Positions 33,177-42,611 are shown, counted from the first letter of the stretch. The stretch: 64,000 nt of DNA from WRGA01 sp031553395 (GCA_031553395.1 JAVBLR010000012.1:1-64000), one strand, 5' to 3'. Notes: a model not told the origin generated them from the sequence alone. Program-made: numbers and translations.

Positions 33177-34673
33177 TTATTTTACAAATTTATTAATTGC
33201 GTCAATATAAGCTTCTACCGAAGCAGCAACGATATCGGTATTTGCAGAAAATCCATAGTAGATGACACCATCGCATTCCACTTGCATGTGAACTTTTCCA
33301 ACATCATCACTACCTTTTGTAATTGCCTGAATAAGAAATTCCTGTAATGTCATTTGACGACGGATAATTTGCTTCAGTGCTTTAATTGCAGCATCTACAG
33401 GCCCATTCCCGGATGCGGCTGCTTCAAATTTTTCACCGGAAATATCCAATCCGATACTTGCAACAGATTTAATTCCCACGCCGGAAGTAACTTGCAGATA
33501 TTCAAGTTTAATCCGATTATTATCTGTACGTTCTTTTCCGATCAACATCAACACATCATCGTCATTGATATCTTTTTTTCTATCAGCCAATTTCAAGAAT
33601 TCTTCATAGGCTTTATCCAATTGTTCTTTATCCAAATTTACACCTAATACTTCTAAACGATGTTTCAATGCTGCACGTCCGCTACGGGCAGTTAATACGA
33701 TTGAATTTTCATCGATTCCCACATCTTTCGGGTCGATAATTTCGTAACTTTCTCGGTTTTTTAACACCCCATCCTGATGTATTCCTGAGGAATGTGCAAA
33801 TGCATTTCGTCCGACAATCGCCTTATTCGGTTGAACAGGCATGTTCATCAAACTCGAAACCATCCGGCTGATTCCATAAATCTTTTTGGTATTAATATTC
33901 GTATCAATTCCAATGTCTTTATGGCTTTTCAAAATCATTGCAATTTCTTCCAACGATGTATTTCCGGCACGTTCGCCAATACCATTGATGGTAACTTCAA
34001 CCTGACGGGCGCCATTCAATACACCTGAAATTGTGTTGGCAGTTGCCATTCCCAAATCGTTGTGGCAATGTGTGGCAATAATTGCTTTTTCGATTCCTTT
34101 TACATTTTCCATCAGATAGTTAATCTTTTGTCCATATTGGTCGGGCAAGCAATATCCGGTAGTATCGGGAATATTTACAACCGTTGCGCCGGCTTTGATT
34201 ACCGCCTCAACCACACGAGCCAAATATTCATTATCGGAACGGCCGGCATCTTCGGCATAAAATTCAACATCTTCCACATATTTCTTTGCAAATTTTACCG
34301 CAGCAACTGCACGTTCGATTACTTCTTCGCGCGTGGAATTAAATTTATGCTTGATATGATAATCGGAAGTTCCGATTCCTGTATGAATCCGCTTATTCTT
34401 TGCATATTGCAGCGCTTCAGCGGCAATAGTGATGTCTTTTTCTACAGCACGTGTTAAGGCACAAATCGTAGGCCATGTTACGGCTTTTGAAATTTCTACT
34501 ACCGAATTGAAATCGCCCGGACTTGATACAGGAAATCCAGCTTCAATTACATCAACACCCAATTCTTCCAATGCTTTTGCCACTTGAATTTTTTCTACGG
34601 TATTCAATTGGCATCCGGGAACTTGTTCTCCATCCCGCAAAGTCGTGTCAAAAATAAATAATCTGTCTGACAT
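33177..34673 (-). CDS. leuA: 2-isopropylmalate synthase
   Basis: The 498-residue enzyme commits 2-ketoisovalerate to leucine. The catalytic barrel shows FDTTLRDGEQVPGCQL, HCHNDLGMATAN and GIGERAGNTSLEE; the C-terminal LeuA dimer domain (from about 375) is the leucine-feedback region. It is the first structural gene of the operon, downstream of the leader peptide and attenuator. Confidence 0.96.
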   Translation of the reverse strand: MSDRLFIFDTTLRDGEQVPGCQLNTVEKIQVAKALEELGVDVIEAGFPVSSPGDFNSVVEISKAVTWPTICALTRAVEKDITIAAEALQYAKNKRIHTGIGTSDYHIKHKFNSTREEVIERAVAAVKFAKKYVEDVEFYAEDAGRSDNEYLARVVEAVIKAGATVVNIPDTTGYCLPDQYGQKINYLMENVKGIEKAIIATHCHNDLGMATANTISGVLNGARQVEVTINGIGERAGNTSLEEIAMILKSHKDIGIDTNINTKKIYGISRMVSSLMNMPVQPNKAIVGRNAFAHSSGIHQDGVLKNRESYEIIDPKDVGIDENSIVLTARSGRAALKHRLEVLGVNLDKEQLDKAYEEFLKLADRKKDINDDDVLMLIGKERTDNNRIKLEYLQVTSGVGIKSVASIGLDISGEKFEAAASGNGPVDAAIKALKQIIRRQMTLQEFLIQAITKGSDDVGKVHMQVECDGVIYYGFSANTDIVAASVEAYIDAINKFVK

Positions 34674-34680
34674 ATTTTTT

Positions 34681-34776
34681 AGTTATTTGTTATTCGTTGA
34701 TATTTATCGATATTTGTTGTTTGTTATCTGTTATTAGTTATCTGTTGTTTTATAAATAACAAACAACAAATAACTA
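34681..34776. repeat. Inverted arms of 7-base phased words (TGTTATT type)
   Basis: Left arm 34681-34749 reads tgttatt/cgttgat and tgttgtt/tgttatc/tgttatt/agttatc/tgttgtt in 7-base phase. Right arm 34754-34776 reads ataacaa/acaacaa/ataacta. The element lies between the attenuator and the leuA start. Confidence 0.8.
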
Positions 34777-34782
34777 AAATAA

Positions 34783-34819
34783 AAAAACCTTCCTCTTTTT
34801 GAGAGAAAGGTTTTTCATA
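34783..34819 (-). terminator. Attenuator terminator of the leucine operon
   Basis: On the minus strand AAAAACCTT-TCTC pairs with GAGG-AAGGTTTTT, closing a 6-7-base loop, and a run of T follows. It lies 15 bases after the leader peptide stop. Its 5' arm CCTTTCTCTC (34801-34810) is perfectly complementary to GAGAGAAAGG (34851-34860) within the leader coding region, so an antiterminator can form instead. Confidence 0.9.
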
Positions 34820-34833
34820 TTTTTCATATAACC

Positions 34834-34926
34834 TTAGACATACGCATACGCCTTTCTCTCTTCTTTCCTTTTGCAGAGAAGAATAATAATTAGGCTGCTA
34901 ATGAGTATGTAAGATATATTTATCAT
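34834..34926 (-). CDS. leuL: Leucine operon leader peptide (Ile/Leu-rich)
   Basis: A 30-codon reading frame starting at ATG 34926 contains 11 Ile or Leu codons among the first 17, including the run ILISSLIIILL, then a basic tail and stop at 34834-34836. It begins about 33 bases after the -7 promoter element. Ribosome stalling at the Ile/Leu codons would free GAGAGAAAGG to form the antiterminator. This is the standard architecture of leader-peptide attenuation; the abundance of Ile as well as Leu codons matches an operon that ends with a probable citramalate synthase. Confidence 0.88.
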   Translation of the reverse strand: MINISYILISSLIIILLCKRKEERKAYAYV

Positions 34927-34958
34927 TTTTTGATCTGTTCTTTTTTCAAAAACTTGTG

Positions 34959-34988
34959 CAAAGATAAGTCGTTTTTATTTATCTGCAA
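34959..34988 (-). promoter_or_regulatory. Leucine operon promoter
   Basis: On the minus strand GTTG (ending 34986) is followed after 19 bases by TATCTTTG at 34966-34959, closely matching TTTG-N19-TAnnTTTG. It precedes the leader peptide by about 30 bases. Confidence 0.8.
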
Positions 34989-35172
34989 CTAATTTGTAAG
35001 ATTTTTTGTTGTAAAATTAATAAATGATAAGATTTTGATGGTTTTTATTATAAAATCATAAGATGAAGGCTATATTTGTCTGTTTAAAGGAGTATAACTT
35101 TTAAAATTGTATTAAGATTTAAAAATATTTAAAATTATTCACTATAAAACTTTTTTAGAAAAAATAGTTTTC

Positions 35173-35180
35173 TATATTTG
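35173..35180 (+). promoter_or_regulatory. -7 promoter element of the ATP synthase operon
   Basis: TATATTTG fits TAnnTTTG and lies 79 bases before the atpD ATG. The same octamer precedes tRNA-Glu. The rest of 34990-35259 is AT-rich with nothing else recognisable. Confidence 0.65.
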
Positions 35181-35259
35181 CATCACTCTTAAGGAAAGGC
35201 GTTTTTATTCTGGAAACGCTGTGGTAAATTCGATATAAAAGCAAATAAAATAAATAATT

Positions 35260-36768
35260 ATGTCTGCAAAATTTGGAAGTATTTCTCAAATTATTGGTCC
35301 GGTTGTGGATGTTTACTATGAAGAAGGTGGAAAAAGTTTGCCTAAGATTCGTGAAGCATTACGTGTAACACATGCTAATGGTAGAGCTGTTATTTTGGAA
35401 GTACAACAGCATATTGGTGAAAATACGGTGCGTGGAGTTGCAATGGATTCGACCGATGGTTTACAAAGAGGGATGCCGGTAGAAAATTTGGGTTCACCTA
35501 TTTCAATGCCTGTAGGAGACGAGGTAAAAGGACGGTTATTAAATGTTATAGGTGAAACAATTGATGGAATGACTCCTTTAAAAGGGAATGCATCTGCCCC
35601 GATTCATCGTGACCCTCCAAAATTTGAAGATTTATCTACTTCCAAGGAAGTGCTTTTCACCGGAATTAAAGTAATCGATTTGCTTGCTCCTTATATGAAA
35701 GGTGGAAAAATCGGATTATTTGGTGGTGCCGGTGTTGGAAAAACAGTATTGATTATGGAGTTAATCAATAATATCGCCAAAAAACACAATGGATTTTCCG
35801 TATTTGCCGGAGTAGGAGAACGAACCCGTGAAGGAAACGACTTGTTGCGCGAGATGATTGAATCAGGAGTTATCCGTTATGGCGAAGAATTTAAAAAAGG
35901 AATGGAAAAAGGAGAATGGGACCTTTCCAAAATAGATTATGAAGAATTGGCGAAGTCTCAGGCAACATTGGTTTTCGGACAAATGAATGAGCCTCCGGGA
36001 GCACGTTCTTCTGTGGCTTTGTCGGGATTAACGATTGCCGAATCTTTTCGTGATGCCGGTGGTGCTGGAGCTGGACGTGATATTTTGTTTTTTATTGATA
36101 ATATATTCCGTTTTACACAAGCTGGATCTGAAGTGTCAGCTTTATTAGGGCGTATGCCTTCTGCTGTAGGTTATCAACCTACATTGGCGAGTGAGATGGG
36201 TATTATGCAGGAACGGATTACTTCAACGAAGAATGGATCTATTACATCCGTTCAGGCCGTGTACGTTCCCGCCGATGACTTGACTGACCCGGCGCCTGCT
36301 ACGACTTTCTCTCACTTGGATGCTACGACAGTATTGGACCGTAAAATTTCGGAATTAGGAATCTATCCGGCTGTCGATCCATTGGGTTCTACATCTCGTA
36401 TTCTTGATCCGAATGTGATTGGTGATGACCATTATAATACAGCTCAGCGTGTTAAACAATTATTGCAACGTTATAAAGAATTGCAGGATATTATTGCAAT
36501 CTTAGGTATGGAGGAATTATCGGAAGGGGATAAACTGATTGTGAATCGTGCACGTCGTGTACAACGTTTCCTTTCCCAACCGTTCTTCATGGCGGAAGCT
36601 TTCTCCGGAACTCCCGGTGTGATGGTATCTATAGAAGATACAATCAAAGGGTTTAATATGATTATGGATGGAGAAGTGGATGATTTGCCCGAACAAGCAT
36701 TCTTGAATGTAGGAACTATTGAGGATGTGAAAGCTAAAGCTGAGAAATTAACAGGAAATGTGAAATAA
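35260..36768 (+). CDS. atpD: F-type ATP synthase subunit beta
   Basis: The 502-residue catalytic subunit has the Walker A loop GGAGVGKTVL, the catalytic segment GVGERTREGNDL, Walker B ILFFIDNIFRFTQAG and the DELSEED-like segment ELSEGDK. It opens the operon, as is normal in Bacteroidetes, where atpD-atpC precede the membrane sector genes. Confidence 0.98.
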   Translation: MSAKFGSISQIIGPVVDVYYEEGGKSLPKIREALRVTHANGRAVILEVQQHIGENTVRGVAMDSTDGLQRGMPVENLGSPISMPVGDEVKGRLLNVIGETIDGMTPLKGNASAPIHRDPPKFEDLSTSKEVLFTGIKVIDLLAPYMKGGKIGLFGGAGVGKTVLIMELINNIAKKHNGFSVFAGVGERTREGNDLLREMIESGVIRYGEEFKKGMEKGEWDLSKIDYEELAKSQATLVFGQMNEPPGARSSVALSGLTIAESFRDAGGAGAGRDILFFIDNIFRFTQAGSEVSALLGRMPSAVGYQPTLASEMGIMQERITSTKNGSITSVQAVYVPADDLTDPAPATTFSHLDATTVLDRKISELGIYPAVDPLGSTSRILDPNVIGDDHYNTAQRVKQLLQRYKELQDIIAILGMEELSEGDKLIVNRARRVQRFLSQPFFMAEAFSGTPGVMVSIEDTIKGFNMIMDGEVDDLPEQAFLNVGTIEDVKAKAEKLTGNVK

Positions 36769-36782
36769 CTTTTTGAAGCATA

Positions 36783-37025
36783 ATGAAACTCGAAATTATA
36801 TCTCCTGAAGATACAATATTCTCCGGTGATGTGGAATTAGTTACATTACCCGGGACATTGGGTAGTTTTACGATTCTGCCCGGACATGCGGCTATTATTT
36901 CATCTTTGGAAAAAGGAAAATTAGTTTACCGGACAGACGGGAAAGACATTGAAATGAATATAGCCGGAGGCTTTATCGAAGGGAAAAAAGATATGATTAC
37001 AGTTTGTGTGGATGGAATAGAATAG
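36783..37025 (+). CDS. atpC: F-type ATP synthase subunit epsilon (short form)
   Basis: The 80-residue protein contains only the N-terminal beta-sandwich of epsilon (ISPEDTIFSGDV, LPGTLGSFTILPGHA, IAGGFIE). The C-terminal two-helix domain, which inhibits ATP hydrolysis in many bacteria, is absent. Similar short forms are usual in Bacteroidetes, so this is not a truncation. Confidence 0.93.
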   Translation: MKLEIISPEDTIFSGDVELVTLPGTLGSFTILPGHAAIISSLEKGKLVYRTDGKDIEMNIAGGFIEGKKDMITVCVDGIE

Positions 37026-37032
37026 TATTCGG

Positions 37033-37416
37033 ATGAAAAGGAAGATCGGATTATTAGCAGGATTAATTGTTATTATAAGCATTTTGATTTATGTTTTTAT
37101 TCACTATTTTTTTCCTGAATTTTATCCTCAATGGTATTGGATAATTCCATTATTTTATCTTCTTAATGTATGTCTATTGTATATGCTATTATCAAAAAAG
37201 AAAGAAAATCCTTTCTCAATGTATAGACATGTTATAAGTAAGGTGGTGAAATTGCTTGGAGCCATATTGATAATTATTTTATATCTGATATTTATCAAAA
37301 CAAATAGTATTAGTTTTGTTTGTATATCTTTTTTCTTTTATATAATGTATACTGTTTTTGAAACAAATATCTTTTTGAGTCAAAATAAGAAAAATAATGA
37401 AAATGCTAAAGAATAA
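37033..37416 (+). CDS. Small membrane protein in the ATP synthase operon (AtpI-like position)
   Basis: The 127-residue protein has four transmembrane helices and a very AT-rich gene. It lies where atpI-type genes occur, before atpB, but I see no clear AtpI motif. A role in c-ring assembly or Mg transport, as proposed for AtpI, would be by position only. Its last 20 bases overlap the first possible atpB start. Confidence 0.6.
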   Translation: MKRKIGLLAGLIVIISILIYVFIHYFFPEFYPQWYWIIPLFYLLNVCLLYMLLSKKKENPFSMYRHVISKVVKLLGAILIIILYLIFIKTNSISFVCISFFFYIMYTVFETNIFLSQNKKNNENAKE

Positions 37417-38491
37417 AAAAATATCTTTTTGTTTCGGCTTTTTTGTTTTGGCTTTTTTGTTTGTTAATGTCGGACAAATAAAAGCAGAAGAAAAAAAGGA
37501 ATCTTTTAATCCGAAAGAAATTATTTTTGGGCATATTACAGATGCTTATGAGTGGCATATTCTTACAATTGGAGAGCATCATGTAACGATTCCTCTCCCG
37601 ATTATTGTAAAAAGTGCTAACAGAGGTTGGTTTTGCTTTTCTTCATCCCGATTGATGCATGGCCATAATGCTGAATATGAAGGTTTCAAAGTATCGGATG
37701 GAACAAATTTTCCGGCAGGAAAAGTAATAGAAGTTTTATCTTCCGGCGAAGAAAATAGACCATTGGATTTGTCTTTTACAAAAAATGTATGCTCTATTTT
37801 CATAGCAAGTATTTTGTTATTGTCTATATTTCTTACATTAGCAAGAAGTTATAAAAAAGAACCGTTGAAATCCAAAAGAGGCTTCGGTGGAGTATTGGAA
37901 ATGTTATTCGTATTTGTATATGACGATTTAATAAAACCTTGTGTTGGAAAAGATTACAGAAAATATGCGCCTTATTTGCTTACTGTATTTTTCTTTATAT
38001 TTTTGAATAATATACTTGGTTTAATTCCTATTTTTCCGGGAGGAGCTAATGTTACAGGAAATATTGCCATTACACTTGTTTTAGCAATGTTGACATTTAT
38101 CATTACAAATGTATCGGGAACAAAAGAATATTGGAAAGAGATATTTTGGCCGGAAGTTCCAACTTGGCTTAAAGTTCCTGTTCCATTAATGCCGTTAGTT
38201 GAAATTATTGGGATATTAACAAAGCCATTTGCCTTGATGATGCGTTTGTTTGCTAATATGTTAGCCGGACACATGGTTGTATTGGTATTGATGAGTTTAA
38301 TTTTCATTTTTACTGCAATGATGGGAGAAGCGATAGGCGCTGGAGTTTCTGTTATATCAGTCGCTTTCTCAATATTTATGATGTTGATAGACGTTTTGGT
38401 ATGTTTTATACAAGCATATGTATTTACAATGCTTTCTGCTATCTTTATCGGAATGGCAAGAGTAGAACATCATGTTCATGAAACAAAATAA
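37397..38491 (+). CDS. atpB: F-type ATP synthase subunit a
   Basis: The 364-residue subunit forms the proton half-channels. It begins with a signal-peptide-like segment (FFVLAFLFVNVGQIKAEE) and about 90 extra periplasmic residues before the first canonical helix, as in other Bacteroidetes. The essential Arg is in LMMRLFANMLAGHMV (near residue 287). ATG 37403 is an alternative start. Confidence 0.95.
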   Translation: MKMLKNKKISFCFGFFVLAFLFVNVGQIKAEEKKESFNPKEIIFGHITDAYEWHILTIGEHHVTIPLPIIVKSANRGWFCFSSSRLMHGHNAEYEGFKVSDGTNFPAGKVIEVLSSGEENRPLDLSFTKNVCSIFIASILLLSIFLTLARSYKKEPLKSKRGFGGVLEMLFVFVYDDLIKPCVGKDYRKYAPYLLTVFFFIFLNNILGLIPIFPGGANVTGNIAITLVLAMLTFIITNVSGTKEYWKEIFWPEVPTWLKVPVPLMPLVEIIGILTKPFALMMRLFANMLAGHMVVLVLMSLIFIFTAMMGEAIGAGVSVISVAFSIFMMLIDVLVCFIQAYVFTMLSAIFIGMARVEHHVHETK

Positions 38492-38538
38492 TGTAAGGAT
38501 AATAAGAAAAACAATTAATTAATTAAAATCAGGATAAT

Positions 38539-38793
38539 ATGTTATTAGCAGTATTATTACAAGCGGCTGCAGGAGCAGGAGCAGCTAAATTAGGAGCATG
38601 TATTGGTGCAGGAATCACAGTATTGGGTGCTGGGTTAGGAATTGGTCGTATTGGAGGACAAGCTATGGAGTCTATGGCGCGTCAACCTGAAGCTATTGGA
38701 GAGTTGCGTAACAACATGATTGTAGCTGCAGCTTTGATTGAAGGAGTTGCGTTCTTTGCTATTATCGTATGCGCACTTGCCTTTTTCTTATAA
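38539..38793 (+). CDS. atpE: F-type ATP synthase subunit c
   Basis: The 84-residue hairpin has a glycine-rich first helix (GAGITVLGAGLGIGRIGG), the polar loop ARQPEA and the ion-binding Glu in ALIEGVAFFA of helix 2. The Q in helix 1 and the E-S/T pair that mark sodium-binding c-rings are absent, so proton coupling is expected. Confidence 0.96.
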   Translation: MLLAVLLQAAAGAGAAKLGACIGAGITVLGAGLGIGRIGGQAMESMARQPEAIGELRNNMIVAAALIEGVAFFAIIVCALAFFL

Positions 38794-38805
38794 AAAATTG
38801 AATTT

Positions 38806-39309
38806 ATGGAATTGTTCACCCCCGAAGTCGGACTGATATTTTGGATGCTCATTGCTTTTTTACCGGTATTTTTTATATTGGCAAAATTTGCATGGCCTGC
38901 CATTATAAAAGGAGTTGAAGAACGTGGACGGTTTATTGATGAGTCAATTAAATCGGCCAAAGAAGCAAATGAAAAGTTGGCAACGGTTAAAGTCGAAGGT
39001 GAAGCAATATTAGCAAAGGCTCGTAACGAACAGATGCAAATGTTGGAAGAAACATCCAAATTACGAAATCGGTTGATCGAAGAAGCAAAACAAAAAGCTC
39101 AGATTGAAGCTGATAAGGTAATGGATGCAACTCGCGTAGCTATTCAGAAAGAAAAAGATAATGCTATGCAGGATATTAGATCTCAGGTTGCATTACTTTC
39201 GGTTGATATTGCGGAAAAAATTCTTCGTCAAAAAATTAATACAACTTCTGAGCAAAAAAATATGGTTGATCGTTTGTTGGATGAAGTGAATTTAACCGGA
39301 AGGAACTAA
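38806..39309 (+). CDS. atpF: F-type ATP synthase subunit b
   Basis: The 167-residue subunit has one N-terminal transmembrane helix (LIFWMLIAFLPVFFIL) followed by a long charged helix forming the peripheral stalk. It starts 12 bases after atpE. Confidence 0.95.
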   Translation: MELFTPEVGLIFWMLIAFLPVFFILAKFAWPAIIKGVEERGRFIDESIKSAKEANEKLATVKVEGEAILAKARNEQMQMLEETSKLRNRLIEEAKQKAQIEADKVMDATRVAIQKEKDNAMQDIRSQVALLSVDIAEKILRQKINTTSEQKNMVDRLLDEVNLTGRN

Positions 39310-39341
39310 TCCTAAATTAGGAATATTCAAAAAAAGAAAGA

Positions 39342-39896
39342 ATGGAAACCGGAAAAGTTTCGATGCGGTATGCGAAAGCACTTTTGCAATATGCTTTGGA
39401 AAAGAAGCAGGAGGATTCTTTGTATAAAGAAATGAAGGCTTTGATTGCAAACTTTACTGCCGAACCTGACTTGTTGCGTGTTATTGATAATCCTACAGTA
39501 TCAGGAGCAGATAAACGAAAATTGTTGACAACTGCAGCCGGAATAAATACGTGTGATGTTTTTCAATCTTTTCTTCAATTGCTATCCAAAAACAGGCGTG
39601 AGATTTATGTTTTGAGCATTGCATTGCAGTACCAACGAATGTATCGCGACCATAAAGGGATGGTATTGGGTAAATTGATTTCGGCGCAAAAGATTCCTTC
39701 TGAAATGATCGATAAATTAAAAAAAATCATAAGTAAAAAAGGAGATACAGAAGTTGATTTCTCAACAACAATAGATTCTTCGCTTATTGGTGGTTTTATT
39801 TTAGATATTGAATCTACTCGGTTAGATGCAAGTATATCAAATCAATTGAGGCTTGTGAAGAAAGAATTGGTTGATGAAAATAAGCAACTTATTTGA
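39342..39896 (+). CDS. atpH: F-type ATP synthase subunit delta
   Basis: The 184-residue protein has the helical N-terminal domain (SMRYAKALLQYALEKK-like start) and the C-terminal IGGFILDIESTRLDASISNQL signature that links stalk and head. Confidence 0.94.
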   Translation: METGKVSMRYAKALLQYALEKKQEDSLYKEMKALIANFTAEPDLLRVIDNPTVSGADKRKLLTTAAGINTCDVFQSFLQLLSKNRREIYVLSIALQYQRMYRDHKGMVLGKLISAQKIPSEMIDKLKKIISKKGDTEVDFSTTIDSSLIGGFILDIESTRLDASISNQLRLVKKELVDENKQLI

Positions 39897-39946
39897 TTGA
39901 GTTACTGATACTTTATTTATTGACATATTTGTCATAAAATAAGATA

Positions 39947-39972
39947 TAGTAAATTGTAAAATAGTAAATTAC
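39947..39972 (+). repeat. TAGTAAATT word array before atpA
   Basis: Two copies of tagtaaatt with a related word between them end 8 bases before the atpA ATG. A similar array precedes lysS at 10331-10363. Confidence 0.5.
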
Positions 39973-39980
39973 AAAAAAAT

Positions 39981-41561
39981 ATGCCAGATATTAAAGCAAG
40001 CGAAGTTTCGGAAATTCTGAAAATGCAGCTTGAAGGAATTGACACCCGTGTTAAATTTGAAGAAATAGGAACTGTTCTTCAAGTGAGTGATGGTGTTGCT
40101 CATATTTATGGTTTAACAAATGTGGAAGCCGGGGAGTTGCTCGAATTTGACAACGGGGTTATAGCTGTGGCAATGAACCTCGAAGAAGATAATGTCGGAG
40201 CGGTATTGTTGGGTTCTACTGATTTGATAGAAGAAGGTGATACTGTAAAACGTACTAAACGTATTACTTCCATTATGGCCGGAGAAGGCTTGTTGGGTAG
40301 GGTTATTACTCCATTGGGAGAACCAATTGACGGGCAAGGCGAGATCAAAGGTGAATTGTATGAAATGCCTTTGGAGCGAAAAGCTCCGGGAGTTATTTTT
40401 CGCCAACCGGTAAATGAGCCTTTGCAAACAGGGATTAAATCCATTGATGCAATGATTCCTATCGGCCGTGGACAACGGGAGTTGATTATTGGTGACCGCC
40501 AATCCGGAAAAACAGCAATTGCCATTGATACAATTATTAATCAACGGGATAATTTTTTGGCAGGTAATCCTGTTTATTGTATTTATGTCGCCATTGGACA
40601 AAAAGGTTCGACTATTGCCAATATTGTAAATACATTGCAGGAAAAAGGAGCGTTGGATTATACCATTATCGTTTCGGCTACAGCATCTGATCCTGCTGCA
40701 ATGCAATTTTATGCACCTTTTGCCGGTGCTGCAATAGGTGAATATTTTCGCGATACAGGCCGTCATGCTTTGGTTGTTTATGATGACTTATCTAAACAAG
40801 CTGTAGCCTATCGTGAACTTTCGTTGATATTACGCCGTCCTTCTGGTCGTGAAGCATATCCGGGCGATATTTTTTACCTCCATTCACGTTTATTGGAAAG
40901 AGCTGCTAAAATTATTAATAATCAGAATGTAATGGAGCAAATGAATGATTTGCCCGATAGTATTCGTCCAATGATAAAATGTGGAGGCTCGTTAACTGCA
41001 CTTCCAATTATTGAAACACAAGCAGGAGACGTTTCTGCGTATATTCCGACGAATGTTATTTCAATTACAGATGGACAGATTTTCCTTGAAACGAATTTGT
41101 TTAATGCGGGTATTCGTCCAGCAATTAACGTAGGTATTTCTGTTTCCCGTGTAGGAGGAAATGCGCAGGTAAAAGCCATGAAAAAGGTTGCCGGAACATT
41201 AAAAATGGATCAGGCTCAATATCGTGAATTGGAAGCTTTTACCAAGTTCGGAGGTGATATGGACGCTGTTACCAAAATGACATTGGATAAAGGAAAAAAG
41301 AATTCTGAATTATTGATTCAACCACAATATCATCCGATGCCTGTTGAAAAACAGATTGCTATCATCTATTGCGGAACGCAAGGATTACTTATAAATGTTC
41401 CAACCGAAAAAGTGCGTGATTTTGAAAAAGCATTTCTGGATATTATCCAACTGAAATATCAGAAAGAAGTTCTTGATAAATTAAAATCAGGAATTTTGGA
41501 TGATGAGGTTGCTGAATTAATTAAACAGACTGCACAAGAAGTAGCAAAAGACTTTAAATAA
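39981..41561 (+). CDS. atpA: F-type ATP synthase subunit alpha
   Basis: The 526-residue subunit has the Walker A loop GDRQSGKTAIA, the LVVYDDLSKQAVAYRE segment and the arginine finger region SVSRVGGNAQVKAMKK. Gene order and length are standard. Confidence 0.98.
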   Translation: MPDIKASEVSEILKMQLEGIDTRVKFEEIGTVLQVSDGVAHIYGLTNVEAGELLEFDNGVIAVAMNLEEDNVGAVLLGSTDLIEEGDTVKRTKRITSIMAGEGLLGRVITPLGEPIDGQGEIKGELYEMPLERKAPGVIFRQPVNEPLQTGIKSIDAMIPIGRGQRELIIGDRQSGKTAIAIDTIINQRDNFLAGNPVYCIYVAIGQKGSTIANIVNTLQEKGALDYTIIVSATASDPAAMQFYAPFAGAAIGEYFRDTGRHALVVYDDLSKQAVAYRELSLILRRPSGREAYPGDIFYLHSRLLERAAKIINNQNVMEQMNDLPDSIRPMIKCGGSLTALPIIETQAGDVSAYIPTNVISITDGQIFLETNLFNAGIRPAINVGISVSRVGGNAQVKAMKKVAGTLKMDQAQYRELEAFTKFGGDMDAVTKMTLDKGKKNSELLIQPQYHPMPVEKQIAIIYCGTQGLLINVPTEKVRDFEKAFLDIIQLKYQKEVLDKLKSGILDDEVAELIKQTAQEVAKDFK

Positions 41562-41646
41562 TTAACAATTAATGATTAGCAATTAATAGTTGTGGGACTT
41601 GAAGTTACTGTAACTGTTAATTGTTAATTGTCAATTATCAATTGAA
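41560..41646. repeat. Inverted arms of 7-base phased words (CAATTAA/TGTTAAT type)
   Basis: Left arm 41560-41590 reads caattaa/tgattag/caattaa. Right arm 41610-41646 reads tgttaat/tgttaat/tgtcaat/tatcaat. The element fills the atpA-atpG gap and ends just before the atpG start codon. Confidence 0.85.
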
Positions 41647-41648
41647 TT

Positions 41649-42521
41649 ATGGCTTCACTTAAGGAAGTAAAAGGAAGAATAGCTTCGGTAAAATCTACCC
41701 AGAAGATTACCAGTGCAATGAAAATGGTTGCATCGGCTAAACTAAGGAAAGCTCAGGGACAAATAGAGAAATTCAGACCATATCAGAAACGTTTGAATGA
41801 AATATTGAATGATTTTCTGGCTTCTGAAACTGAATTCACATCTCCCTTTACCGAAATGAGGGAAGTAAAATCAGTGGCAATTGTTATTTTTTCCTCTAAT
41901 TCAAGTTTATGCGGCGCTTTCAATGCGAATATAATTAAGTTGTTTGAAAAAGAATTATCCGCTTATCAACACTTACCTAAGGAAAATGTGTTTATCTACC
42001 CTATTGGGAAAAAGATCTATGATGCTATTGTAAAAATGGATTTGCATCCTGAGGGTGAATATGCAACATTGGTTGATAAACCTAATTTTGAAGATGCAAA
42101 GGCCATAATGGATAAATTAATGGCTGATTTTTTGGAAAAAAAGGTCGATAGGGTAAAATTAGTTTATAATCATTTTAAATCTACTGCTACTCAGCAACTT
42201 ATTTGTGAGCAAGTTTTACCTATTGTTTTCTTCAGTCCAAAAAAAGATACAGTCAAACTTGCTACTGATTATATTGTAGAACCTGATAAGCCTAGTGTTA
42301 TTAATGCTCTGTTACCAAAATCTTTACGGAGTAAAATCTATGCTTCCTTATTAGATTCTGTTGCAGCAGAACATGCGGCTCGTACTGTTGCCATGCAAAT
42401 TGCTACGGACAATGCTTCCGATTTATTGGACGAACTTACTATTCAATATAATAAAACCCGCCAACAAACAATTACCAGCGAATTATTGGATATTATCGGA
42501 GGTTCTGAAGCTTTGAAATAA
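41649..42521 (+). CDS. atpG: F-type ATP synthase subunit gamma
   Basis: The 290-residue rotor shaft has the N-terminal KGRIASVKSTQKITSAMKMV helix, a Rossmann-like middle and the C-terminal helix ending RQQTITSELLDIIGGSEAL. It closes the operon. Confidence 0.97.
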   Translation: MASLKEVKGRIASVKSTQKITSAMKMVASAKLRKAQGQIEKFRPYQKRLNEILNDFLASETEFTSPFTEMREVKSVAIVIFSSNSSLCGAFNANIIKLFEKELSAYQHLPKENVFIYPIGKKIYDAIVKMDLHPEGEYATLVDKPNFEDAKAIMDKLMADFLEKKVDRVKLVYNHFKSTATQQLICEQVLPIVFFSPKKDTVKLATDYIVEPDKPSVINALLPKSLRSKIYASLLDSVAAEHAARTVAMQIATDNASDLLDELTIQYNKTRQQTITSELLDIIGGSEALK

Positions 42522-42611
42522 AGAAAAGTAAAAAAATAATATTAAAAAGTACAGAATATAAAGAGTTTACAACTACTACTTGTTACTTTTTACCTCTTAC
42601 CTTTTACTTTT
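42522..42611. repeat. Inverted arms of 7-base phased words (TTACTTT type)
   Basis: The right arm 42580-42611 reads ttacttt/ttacctc/ttacctt/ttacttt in strict 7-base phase. The left arm 42522-42563 (aaagtaa, aaagtac) is a looser complement. It follows atpG directly. Confidence 0.65.
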
